From contig BDSI01000212.1 of the NCBI GenBank assembly GCA_003117195.1, positions 59,184 to 123,183 of the forward strand: a stretch of 64,000 nt of DNA. Direction: 5' to 3'. This document shows, piece by piece, positions 24,163-36,110 of the stretch. The translations under genes and the position numbers were made by a program. The notes beneath the pieces were generated by a model. It did not search any database. It saw nothing but the letters and a program-made list of their open reading frames with translations, and was not told where the DNA came from. This DNA comes from Eudorina sp. 2006-703-Eu-15. Lineage: Eukaryota > Chlorophyta > Chlorophyceae > Chlamydomonadales > Volvocaceae. Position 1 is the first letter of the stretch. Every line of letters starts with the position of its first letter.

Positions 24163-26117
24163 GCCCCTCCATCACACAGGCAGGCCCGAAATAAAGCGCG
24201 CGAGTGCGCAGTGGCAGCGGGGCGGGGTGTAAGGCCAGGCAAGGCAGGGCATCCTGGTGGGAGGGACGGATGCCCTACCCTCCAGCGATAAAGACTAAGG
24301 TTTGGCGTGGGCCGTGGCGGCAGGAAAGGATGGAAAGAGCGCCCCAGGACCCATCGGTCCATGCGGGGAGCTGATTTCCGGTCTGTTGCATGTAGGACCC
24401 TCCAAGCGGAGACCGGGGTTGAGCGCGGGCGTGGTGGCAATAACAACGCGGTGTGTGGGGGGGCTACTGCTGTATGTGAGCGCGCTGGGGAGCGTGGCGA
24501 GGCGGCTTCAGACAGACGGACACGTGTGGTGCGCTGTGCGTGGCCGGAACGCAATCATTCTAAGATTATGCGTGCGTGCGCGAGGGCGCGACCCGTCTAT
24601 GTAGATACGCACGGGCCCCCCTGCTGAACACATGGTGCGTGAAATATATGGCGGGTTGTGTGGGTGGTCTGGGAACGGACTGTAAGGGTTGTGTGGGTGG
24701 TCTGGGAACGGACTGTGAGGCTCTTGCGTGAGTGACCTGCATGTTGCGCGTGTTGGCGGCCCCGGTGGCTGCGTGTGCTGGGGAATGCCGCACCAAGTAC
24801 GCGCGCTACGGGCATACCTTGGTCCTGTCAATGGACGTTATTAGGTTGTTTGTTACTTGTTGATTGGGTAAGCAGCGTGCTGATGGTTGACGTGACTCGG
24901 GATTTTTCTGACAAAGTGGTCCTTGAAGTTAATGGGCTAGGTGCGAGGACATGTACAGAACCCTTATAGCGTCATTATTTATAGGAATATTTGCAGTAGA
25001 GTGTGTTACCTGCTGTGCGTGCGCTCCTAATTCTGAGGCAAGCGGGGAGCGTTTCTGCGTGGTCTGCCGGCGTTGGGTTTCGGTGCGGGCGAAGGAACTC
25101 GGTGTTGGCCCCAAGAGGGCCCAACGCTGTCACGGGTCGTCAGGCGTTAGTGGTTCCAGCAGGGCGATGCCCCAAAGATGCTGGCAGAGGCTGGGAAGGT
25201 GTTAGCTGCTCTGGGCGACTTGTGCGATGAAAGACTGTGCGTATAGCCTCGTTGCAGGTTGGGGTTTCACGCCAGCAACTCACGCACTTTGCGCGCAACG
25301 TGCATGCACGACAGTGAGGAACATGCTATGTGCATAGGCCAGACATTCCGTGGGGACATGAGGGACATGCACCACGAGATCAAAAGCCTTGTAAACGTAT
25401 TACGACGTATTTGAATGGCCCATGGGTCCGGCGGCAGCAACTGTCACAGTTGCCTTCTTTATCACACGACCGCGCTTCATCAGCAAAGCACAGAGCGACG
25501 CAATAACAGCATGTGCGCTGTGGATGAAGAGCATCACCAACAGGAGTGATGCATAAACGCGTGTGAGATGTGTGGGACTGGGGGTGTTTGCCCAAAACCC
25601 CCCGACTGTGGCCGCCTTTGACTGTGCGCGATTTTGGAGTTAAGAGAGCGTTTATTTATGCCACAAGTACAACAACCTAGTTTGGAAGTAAGTACATTTC
25701 GGGAAAGAATGCCGCTGCCGTAAATATCTGTGATTTCAAACTACCTTATTAGCTGTAAACTTCATCGCTTGCAACCCGGCACCCACGACACCATACCTAT
25801 AAGGTGGCATAGGACCGAACTGGGACCCCTTTGGTGTTTGGTCAACGGATTGACTTCAACGAGCTATTAGCAGTACAACGCGTCATGACACACCACTCAC
25901 CTTTCATATGAATTCTTTTTATTACCTACTGTGTGCTCCCTGTTACCTCTTAGGATCATTGTTAACTTCCTCCCACATTCTATATTGTTTTTGACGTTCG
26001 TCGACAGCTTTCCAAGAATGCGACGCCTCAGGGTGAATATTAGATCATATTATGGCTGTTAAAGCATGTTAGGTTCGGGGCATCCCGAACCGACGCCTGG
26101 CGCAGCTCAAAAACGAA
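24163..26117. other. Intergenic region between GT61 and the TFxPxIN gene
   Basis: About 1.95 kb. Contains the GT61 3' UTR, a tandem duplication of about 35 bp at 24652-24721 (unit begins gggttgtgtgggtggtctgg), and an AT-rich stretch at 25.6-26.1 kb likely to contain the promoter and 5' UTR of the next gene. No ORF with gene-like features was seen. Confidence 0.55.
24228..24232 (+). terminator. TGTAA polyadenylation signal of the GT61 gene
   Basis: TGTAA, the usual chlamydomonadalean polyadenylation signal, lies 66 bp after the GT61 stop codon, a suitable distance for a short 3' UTR. Confidence 0.55.
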
Positions 26118-29100
26118 ATGGGAGACCGGCAGCAGGTCCCAGCCCAGGGCCAGCGCCGCTCCGGGTCTGCTTCCATAGGATTCAATCCAGGTTTAAGTGG
26201 TCGAGGCCCTACATATGAGCGTGTCCAGCGGCTACTAGAGGAACGGCGTGCTCGTGCCCAGGCACGGTCATCGGCACGCTCACAGCTGGATGACCATGAA
26301 GGTGGATTTCCCTAACTTTCAAACATGGTTGTTGTTTTGCAATGAATGTATCTGAGCATCTCACTGGCTCGTAATCCCTCGGCACTGCTCCGTTGCACAG
26401 CCTCCGGTCCTGGCCCGCAAGAGCGACAGGGCCGACCTTTCAAGTTGCCCGACAGTGATGATAGTTTTGAGTTCGACCGTCCACCTCATGCGTCTGAGGG
26501 AGGTGTCAGCGAATCTCAACCCGAGCATGCATCTGGTGCTCGGGCGCTTGATCAGCAGCGGAGTGACATCAGCAGCGTCTACGCGCAGGGAACCAGGCAG
26601 CAGCCGTCGGAGCATTTCGGCGAGGAGGACGAAGCGGAAGACGACGATTACTATGACAGACTGGAGCAGGCAGCCCCTGAGCCCATGCGTCGCCAGACCT
26701 CCATGCAGTACGGACAGCATTATCCGGCTGATGTGGACGACGAGGATGATCGCTACGATGCGCGGGATACCCGGCGACAGCCGGGAACTGCCCCACGGCC
26801 TGACGACGGCAGCTCTGACGGAGCCACGTTAGCAGAGCTTGAGCAAATGCTCAACCAAACCATCCAGCAGTTCAACATCGAGGAGATGCGGGTTCCAACG
26901 TCGAAGGACATGGCCTTTGGCATGGCGCATGGCGACGGGCCCTTTGACATCTCAGACATATGGGCCGTGGACTCACAGCCCAGCGGCTCACAGGTCAGCG
27001 CGTCACAGCGGCCGGGACGATCGGAAGGCGGCGCCTCAAGGGGTAAGATGGCTGAGGGATTCTGCGAGTTGGGTTCTCACTCTACGGGACATAGTCGGGT
27101 TTGACAGACGGCAGCAGCAGGTATTGCGGAATGGCACCACCGTGTCATCGTACGTCGGTAGGGTCTCCCGTAACGTATGCTGCTCGTTGCGTGATTCTCG
27201 GATGAGGCTTTGCCTAAAGCCCAGCATCATGTGGTGAAGGCGTAAGGTCCTGGCCTGCGCGAATGCACATGCTGCCCCCTGCTATCAATCCGATGTGCGT
27301 CCCTCGCGTGCCGCGGGCGATCTGGTACCGCAGATGACGGACTGGAGGTCAATTCCTACTCGGGGACGTCATACGCACAGCAGGCGTCCCTTTCACCAGA
27401 GTCCTCTTACGCCAGCGGGCACGACGCGCAGCCGGCGCACACCACTGCGCGGGATCGGCCGCCGGCCGCCCGGCCTGGTAGCGCCCAGCCACGACTGCTA
27501 TCTGGGCAGACTCGCCCGCACACGCCGCCCCCTCGGAGATCCCCGCGGCCGCAGCGTCATGTTCAGCAGCTGCCGCAGCAGCAACAACGACAGGCGGGCC
27601 TTGCCGCTCGGCTTGGCGGCCGGCTTCACTCGGCGGGGGGAGCGCTGGAAGGGTCGCGGCGGAATCCGCTGCTGCAGCAGTCGCAGCAGTCCCTGCTGGC
27701 GCGGCACGGGGCGCAGCACTCACAGGCGCACACGTCGCGGTTGGCCAAGGCACGGGGGCCCGAAGCTGAGCCCGCCATCCTGCGTCGGGACGGCACCCCG
27801 ACGCGGGGGCGCGTCCCGGCACCCCAGAATAAGTAGGTCCTGGCTGGTAGCCTTTTGCGGCTTATCCTCCGGAAATCGTGACCCGTGGTTGCAAAGTAGG
27901 GCATGCACTTTGTCCGAATCGCACAACCTCTGCCTGTTGATATTGCTTACACTCGCCCCGTAAATAGTGTGTCCGAGTCCACATGGCTGTTGTGATCGTG
28001 GTGGGTCTGCGGCTTGCGGCCGTGATTTCTGCCGCGCAGGTCCATGCAGCCGCACATGTCTCCTCGCTTCAACCGGCCGCCGCGCCTGTCGCCGGGGCGG
28101 TTCGAGGATGCCAACGAGGGCTTCTCCTTCAAGCCCCAGATCAACCCCCGCAGCCGGGAAATCGCCGAGCGGTTGCTGCCTGTCGACAGGCAAGCACGTC
28201 AGGCCAGCGCCCCGCAGTTGCACATGGCCCGTATATGCTTTTTTACAGCCATACGGTTGACCCTAGTCCCGTCTGCGCGTGCTGAGACGCGGCGTCGCTG
28301 TCATCGGACGATCTGTCAGGTTATTGACCCATCGCTGTGGATAGGAGACATGGGGAGGTTCTACAGCACAGGAGCCTGATCCGAGGGGGGCATTACGCTA
28401 TTCTAGGCGAACCAATGGGGGCCGCTAGCGGTCCTGCGACCGCCACCGATGATGCGGCGACTCAATAGGCGAGCGGCACGTGTCCCTAGTGTCCATGGAC
28501 CATTCCAATTTCATTGACGGCGGTTCTCTGATCGCAATGACCGGCGTGTGTCGTACCCCGATTGTGGGCTATCAAGGAAAGCTAGACCCACAAACGAATC
28601 TCCTGGTGGGTCTTCCCCACTCCACGGCCTCTGCAGGGAGCGGCGCCTGGAGCAGCTGAGCCGGCCCCGCAACGACCGGCTGGAGCAGCGGTACCAACAG
28701 GTCAGTCGCGCACCATCATCAGACAACTTGTTTAGTATTGCTCGGTGCAGGCCTTCCGCATTCCGGGGGGCGCACGAAACCAGGCACTTGCCGAATAACT
28801 AGCGTCGTCTCAGCCACCCGCTGCTGGCGGTGCATGAGGGCGGACCGGAGGGGAACTGGTTGCCTCACTCCTGCAATCGGTTGGTTCTGTCTCTGCAGCT
28901 CCGGCAGGCGAAGGAGGAGGAGGAGCTGCGTGATTGCACGTTCCAGCCGCAAACGGGCCGGCCGCCCAGCGCACCCCGGCTCGGGGTCGACCAGCCTGTG
29001 CATGAGCGGCTGTACAACATCAAACCGGCATGGCAGCATAAACGGTAAGCCCGGCGGCCGGGCGGTTCCTCTCCTGGGCTTGGCCATCGCAGGAGTTGCG

Positions 29101-32100
29101 CAGGATTGTAGAGTTGAGCCCACACCCGGCACGAATTGAACGGTCGGTTATGGGCCCATGAACACTGTTGGGGCATCGTTTGGCATCTGTGCAAGACACA
29201 GCTGATCAGGTCCATGTCTTTGCCTATGAAGATTGGGCCCTGTACATCAGGACCCATGTTGGCAGATCACCCCTTCCCAAAGACTTTGCAATCCTGTTTG
29301 ACGTAGCTCCTGGTCACGAACATGGCTGGTCGCCGTTGTGTTCCTTCTCCAGGGAGGAGATCCTGCGGGAGCGGGAGCAGTCGGTGCTGGCGAATTGCAC
29401 GTTTCAGCCGCAATGCGGCTCGAGGTGGGGCAAGCAAGGGCCACAACGAACGGCTCACTACTCCTAGCTTTTCGTCCGTCGGCACCGGACCGTGCCAGAC
29501 CGAGGGCCGCAAGGGCTGAAACCGTCTCATGGCCTCACAGCTCAGCGCATAGGGGCTTTCAGCACGGGCAGGAGCGGTCCATTTGCGTTGACCGTTCATC
29601 GGACTGACGTTGGGATTGGAGACGTGGCAGGCATGGGTTCGGCAGTCAGCTCTCGGGGCCCAGCTCCGGCAGAACCACTTGAATGGCCCTCTTCTCCCAC
29701 CCTATCTCAACTCGTAGGCAAACCCTGGACGATGTCCGCAGGTCCAACAGCGCACCGCGGCGCAGGCCCGCGAGCGCGGCGGCGGCGGTCGGCGGCGCCA
29801 CCCCCTACGTGCCCATCCACCAGCGCGTCGCGGACTTGCTCCGGAGCCGGAACGAAAAGCTGGCGAAGGCGCAGATCAGAACGGTAGGCAAACACCCACA
29901 GCACCAAGCGCGCATACATGTCGCTTGCTTGTCATTATGGGTCTTGGTCACGTCCGAGTGTCGGGCCGAGTGTCTGCAACCTGTAAGGAACGTGGACGAT
30001 TGTTGGCCAGGTGGCGGGATTGTTGGCCAGGTGGTAGCCCTACCTGCTGCTACTCCAAACGCCCACAATCCGCGAACCTTCACCCAGCCAAGACCCGCGG
30101 ACCAACGCGTCCACCAAACTTGCCAACCGAACAATCCACTACCGCTCCAACAGGAACTGGGCGGCGGGTCGGTCACCTTCCAGCCGGAGATCAACCGGCG
30201 GTCCGTGCTGCTGGCCGCGGAGCGGCAGCGGCAGCAGCCCGTGGAGGTCGCGACGCTGCCCGCCAGCGAGCGTCTGTATCGGCTGGCGCAGGAGCAGCAG
30301 GCTGCGGCCATCAGGCGGCGCGAGGCGGGCGGCGATGAGCTGGGCTCGGGTATGCGGGACGTCAGTGCGTCCAGGGACCAGCGGCAGTCCTTCTTGTCGC
30401 CGCGCCAGCAGCAGCCGTGGGGCGTGCCGGCCATCAACCCGCGCAGCCGGGCGCTGGCGGAGAGCTCCGACCTGCCACAGGACTTCCTGGCGCGTCAGGT
30501 GGGCGAGGGGCGCCATAAGGACGGCGTGGCTGGCCGCCGAGCGGGGCGGGGTGGCGTACGCCGCGGTCCTCAGGACCGAGCGGGCCGTCTGGGCCATCAG
30601 CACAAGAGGTGTGACGATCGGACCTCGTGTGCCGACAAGCCTCAGAAGCCTGCGTCACGGGGTCCGCAACGTCGGGGGTCCTGTATAGGGTTACAAAATT
30701 GACAGTGAGACGCCGGACAAGCCTGGGTGTTGGGCGTCGCTCATTTTGTTGTGGCCTGTGCGTCGCGTGCCCGGCAGGCGTACCTCGCCGCGCTGGGCCA
30801 CGAGAAGCGGGCGCTGTACCGGAGCCTGCTGGAGGAGTCGACCTGCACGTTCCAGCCGCAGCTGCTGTCTAGGGGCGGCAGGTAAGGCCGAGGCCGCCAC
30901 TCCCCAAGTCCCAACGGATGCACCACTGCGCGCACAGCCCCGACCATCGCCATCGACTTGTCTGCCATTCCGTCGTTCGCCACATAACATCCCCATCCTG
31001 AATGTTCGATGGCTTTAGGTGTGCACACATCAGCACGCTTGACTTTGTTCTTCGTTCCGTCCGTTCTCCCCTCCCAGCGTCGGCTCCAGCTGCGGCTTCG
31101 GCAGCACCCCTCGCGGCGGCCCGCGGTGGTCCGTGTCGGGTGGTGACGGTGACCGGCTGTCCAAGCTGGCTTACGAGGACGTGCAGCGCAGCGCTGCGCG
31201 GCGTGAGGCGCTGGAGCAGCACCACTACGGCCAGTACACGTTCACGCCCGCCATCAACGAGCGCTCGCGGAGGATTGGCAGGGTGCGTGCATTGCGTGCC
31301 GCGAGTTGGCATGCGACAAGGCTACACATGACCACCATGTTCGGCTCGGCAGGGGCGTAGTGTGTCATACCTTATCAAGTAATATCCGTTATGCAATTGA
31401 ATCTATACAGCTCTATACAGTCCTGGGTTGTAACGGGCGCAAGAAAAGCCTCAATGGCCTGCAACGCGGGACCCACCCGTCTCGCTCCATCCACCTGTCT
31501 GACTAGTTGTGTTCCCCAACGCCCTCCCTGTAGCGGCACTCGCTGACTGACTTGTACCGGGATGACGAGCGGCAAGCGAAAATTGAGCGCCTCGCCGCCG
31601 CGGCGGAGGCGCAGCGCGCGGCGGAGTGCACCTTCCGCCCCAACATCAACCCGCGCAGCGCATCCCTGGGGCGGCAGCGCCGCGGGAGCCTGGTGCTGGC
31701 GTCCACGGAGTGTCACGAGCGGGCCAACAAGCTGCGCAGCAGCATCCTCATGGTGAGCCCCGAGCCAGGTCCGGCCCCTGTGGTCCGATCCCTCGGAGGC
31801 TGCACTCAACGCTCAACGGGCTGCACGCACTCTGGGACGTCACGTCCTATGACGCGCCTCCAGCACAGGTTGACGGCGCTTGTGTGTTCGCACGGAGCTC
31901 ATGGATGGTGCTGGCGCTTGTCACAACAGCTCCCCCCTTGTTCTCGCCCTCGCGGCCCCTCGCGGTGCAAGTGGCCTGTAGGAGGCACTGTTCACCATTG
32001 CCTCCTGGTTCTCGCCCTCCCAAACGGTGCATGCCCTCGCCGTGGCCTGCAGGAGGCCCGAGCGCTACGGGAGTACGAGGACATGAAGGAGTGCACCTTC

Positions 32101-33804
32101 ACGCCCGCAATCAACCGGGTTGTGCCCAAGCCGGCAGGACCGATCGCCGTACCGGGGCTGGGCCGACACATGGAGCTTCGGGTGCGTGGCCGGGTTGGCC
32201 CAGGCCCAGGCTGAGCCATGGGGTACCCACACAAGTTACTGGTAGCTGTGAGAGTACGGCCGACTGCATTGAGGTCGTGGGTCGTGGGTGGTATAGGTAC
32301 CGCGGGAGGGCGCACCAGCTTTAGATCAGAGCGGCGGCTCCCGCGATCCGCTCAAAGTGGTACCCCGCGGGGTGCACGCCATTGCTGCACGCAGGACCTG
32401 GCCCGTCGGAAGCGGGAAGCGGATGAGGCACGCAAGGCGGAGGTCTGGAACCAGCGGCCGAAATCCCCGGGACCGCCGGCGGGAGTCACCGTCCCGCGTC
32501 CCTTCAGCTTCGAGGCACGTGTCCTCCCGTGGCAGGTGGGTCGGGCGGGATATGTGGCAGCGTGTGCTGACGGTTGCCCCTTCGCCGTATGGGTCCCCTT
32601 TCTTTCCTGGTTTGCAATCGCTGTGTGGGCGAAGGACATGCGTCGCTACCTAACATATTACATATTCCTCCTAACCCTTGCATAAGTTACCCTCAGCTCC
32701 TGACCCACTCAACTCGTGCTGCTTCACCGATATTCCACCGCTCGTGTTTTGTATTTCCCTGGTGCCCTGAGCACTACCAAGCCTTCGTCACCATTCTACG
32801 ATCACGGTACCGCCCCACAGGTGAACCGACCGCACCAGCAGCAGCAACAGTATGAGCAGCAGCAGCAGCGCGCTCTTGCCGTACTCAAGAACCAGGTGGG
32901 TCACCCGGTCAACCTCGAGAAGGCCATCTGGAACAACTCGCAATTCAAGATTCGACTCGGTGCTTGTTCAGCTATGATTGCGGTTTTCGGCTTTTAGCAT
33001 TACCGCGCGCTGCCGTCGTGCTTAACGCTTTTACCGGCGGCGGAGGTTCCAGAGCCGCGCCACAAATTCACCGAAGGGGTTTCTTTCAGGGTTGTTTTCT
33101 AATTGACGAACTTTCAACACGGCTCGGTGCTTTTGTGACGGCAGTAATGTTTCTGTAGCAGCTGCGCACGTGTGCCTGTGGAAGGACCGACCAGTGCTGA
33201 CTCGCCGATCCGCGGCACCTGAATGCGGTTCGGTTGCCGCTGTTGGTTGCCCCTGATTGTGCAGCGTCGGCAGCAGCGGAAGGACGCGGAAGAGCGGCGC
33301 TCCGCGCACCTGCAGAAGATCATGCAGGAGGCGCAGGCTGCGCAGCCGCCGCCGCAGCAGCAGCACGGCGCTGCGCCGGTTGCCGCCCAGCAAATGCAGC
33401 AAACCAGCAGTGGCACCAACGGCGCCAGCAGCAATGGAAACGGAAATGGTCGCCGCCGCATTGTATCCTTCCAGTCGCCCTCGTCGGGCGATATCTACGG
33501 GCCGGGCTCACCGCAAGGCGTTGCAGAAATGCCTGCGGACTCTGACGGCCAGGACGGCCGGGTGTACGGCGGCGTGCCGGCGGCGGCACGGCACCTGTTG
33601 TACGGGGGAGACGATGTGATTGCGATCCGCGAAGAGTTCCAGTTCGCCGGCGGGGGTGGCAGCATCGGTGTGGAGGTGAGGAAGGTGCCGAACCCTATGA
33701 CGTTGCTCGGAAGTTCTCCCGAAACCATTGCGCTGTGCACTTCGCAGCTTTCGTCAAATTTGCAGTTGTGCGCAGTTGCGGGCCGCAACAGAAAGGTGTC
33801 ATGA
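26118..33804 (+). CDS. TFxPxIN-motif repeat protein (possible ciliary/centrosomal)
   Basis: Name and function not recognised. Exons: 26118-26301, 26401-27042, 27334-27832, 28040-28189, 28637-28700, 28899-29044, 29353-29424, 29718-29883, 30154-30498, 30778-30881, 31078-31282, 31534-31752, 32053-32181, 32395-32535, about 32821-32895, 33265-33804. All joins keep phase, giving about 1226 residues. The first third is acidic and disordered. From exon 4 a motif recurs nearly once per exon: FSFKPQINPRS, CTFQPQTG, CTFQPQCG, VTFQPEINRRS, CTFQPQLL, YTFTPAINERS, CTFRPNINPRS, CTFTPAIN, between Arg/Glu/Gln-rich helical stretches. Intron 4 uses a GC donor. A GTGAGG donor near 33673 could instead join to 34051-34077, replacing the last 44 residues with EELSVRFP. 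A cytoskeletal role is inference only. Confidence 0.75.
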
Positions 33805-36110
33805 GGCTGACAAAGGTCCAACAACACCTTGATCCCCGCGGACTGAACTCGGGAATTGCGGGTGCTGGTGCCAGACCTGGCGAGCGGGACCCTCAATTTA
33901 GTAAACAGGGCGTTAGGGCGATGCTCTGCGATCGTGATATCTATCGTAGCACAGTAGTGTTACGGTACCGACGTGTCCGACGGACACCGTGAGATCAAAT
34001 GGTCAACTCGCCGTGCGGAATCTGCATGCCCTCCTCGCTTGTCCTACCAGGAGGAGCTAAGTGTGCGCTTCCCGTGACGGGCGGATGACCACCACCAAAG
34101 ATTCGGACTGCCGCGACGGAGCTGTTGGGCACTGGGCGAGGCTCATTGCCAACACACCGCCGCCAGTCCGTCAGTCGGTACCGCTTCAGCTTACGAGGCC
34201 GACGACCGGATGGAGCTGTGTAGCATCCCAACTCTGCTATGGTTTGGCGGTTGGGTGGGATGCCCGAACATGGGAGGAAGTGAGGTGCTGCACGGCCCAA
34301 GCGTGAATGAGTATAATTCAAATGACGTTTCGTAGTGACGGGCTCTTCCCGACTTGCATACTCGACCAGCCATTGCCTGCGCGAGCTGCACCTTTGAGGG
34401 GAGACCGGTGGTGATGAAGGTTTGTCCGGCCAGGCGGCGCTCCAGGGATGCTCCGAGCTGCGAGCCACTGCTGTCTGACTGCACAGGGAGAGGTGCACGC
34501 CAATCGCCACATAGACGGGCGGCAGTCGGCGAACTGCTGCATGCTCAGACTGGCGGTCACCTTATACTGCAGGTCTGTTTGGTTGTCGCCGTAAAATGGT
34601 ACATGTGGGACGTCGATTCAGACCGGGGGCATTGATTCAGGCTTGGGCCTTCGAACAAATCCGGGACATTGTTACCCAACAAGGGAAAAGTACGCCATGC
34701 TATTTCACGCCGTGTCGATTTGTGACGGGGCAGTAGTCGGGGCGCTCGGGGTTGTGCAGGGCGGATAAGACATGGCGAGTCCTGCTGATGAACCACGGGT
34801 TGCGACAGTTTGCTGAGATTATGGGCCTTTCTGGTTTGCAGTCAGAGGTTCGAACCTGCTTGTACAACTGGTGTTGTCTCCCAGACATTCAGTGATATGG
34901 TTTCCTCAGATTCACAACTAGACAGGATGCACCAGCGGTCAACAGCGTGTCGCAGTACCCACAGGAAGGCCCAACGTCAATGAGCCGCGGCGACATTTTG
35001 CGTGCTTCATATTGCACTGGGCGTCACTATCCATCCAAGTTCCAAGGTGCAGAATCGCCGTCGGCCCGACGACGCCCGACGCTTCCGTCGAACCAAGGGT
35101 TCGACCTGGTCGAACTATTCAGGGGCAGCGCCGTTCAAGAGGTCAGCTCCCGAATGATCAAATTTTATATAGTTGTTTCCTTAATGCCTGGGGGCGTGGT
35201 GCTTCTATTGATCGAAACCGTTTGCGTTTAACTCGAGGCCGTCCAGTTCAACATATCATCAACTTTGAAGTTCTTCACTCACGCGCACCATACTTCGTGC
35301 TGATCTTGCACTGAAGCCCTTCGTCACCTCCGCCATCCTGCCCTCCATCGTGTGCTTACAAATGCTCGTACGGATCGTCCAAGTCTTTGATGAGAAACAG
35401 CAGGGGCGTCCAACGTGACGTACGCCCTATGCTTCCATTTAACATAAAATTTGAAATATGAATACTATTGATGGCGACGGGCCATGCATATCGGAGGGAC
35501 GACGTCCGTGAATTTGAAGTAGGCCGCGACAGTCGTTCCTTCTCACTGCTATCCCTCGGCGTCATTTATTGATGACAAGAGACTGAATGTATTTACAGCA
35601 GCAAGTTGGCCGCGCTTTGCAAAGTGCTGCGTGCAAGGAATCAGGCACAACTGAAAACGGGTGGGCATTGGGCAGCGGCCTTTAATACGTGGTCCAGTCA
35701 TCGTTATCGTTCCTGCATAATATACTGCTGTAACCTCAGCACCATTGCGATCCTGCAAAACTGTGCTTGCCGCCGCGCTCTTCCTGGGCTCGAACGACAG
35801 ACGACAAGCGCGACAAGTGGGTGACAAGCACCTCTACGTCGTCGGTAAGTTCAAGCAGCCCGCATGCATCGATATCTCCCGTTGATTTCATGTCAATGGG
35901 ATCTCCAGGAGACTGGGAGCAACACAGTTCGCTCCCACGCCGTGCGGGCGACGCATCGCAGGTTGTAAACTGAGCCCTTGAGGGACCCGGCAACCGCACC
36001 AATCGGTAGCGCGGCGGGCAGCGAACCGTCTCCAATCGGGCACTACCTAATCGGGCGGCTACCGCCATACAATCCTTCTGCGACGGTCAGATTCTTCCTA
36101 CACCGGGGCT
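33805..36110. other. Intergenic region upstream of the right SET gene
   Basis: About 2.3 kb between two plus-strand genes. It may include the alternative last exon of the TFxPxIN gene (34051-34077). The remainder is unremarkable, with no gene, repeat array or RNA gene seen; the promoter of the right SET gene should lie near its end. Confidence 0.5.

Noticed and set aside
34780..34870. tRNA-like T-loop (ggttcgaacc)
   Set aside because: The stems on either side do not pair, and no acceptor or anticodon arm could be placed.
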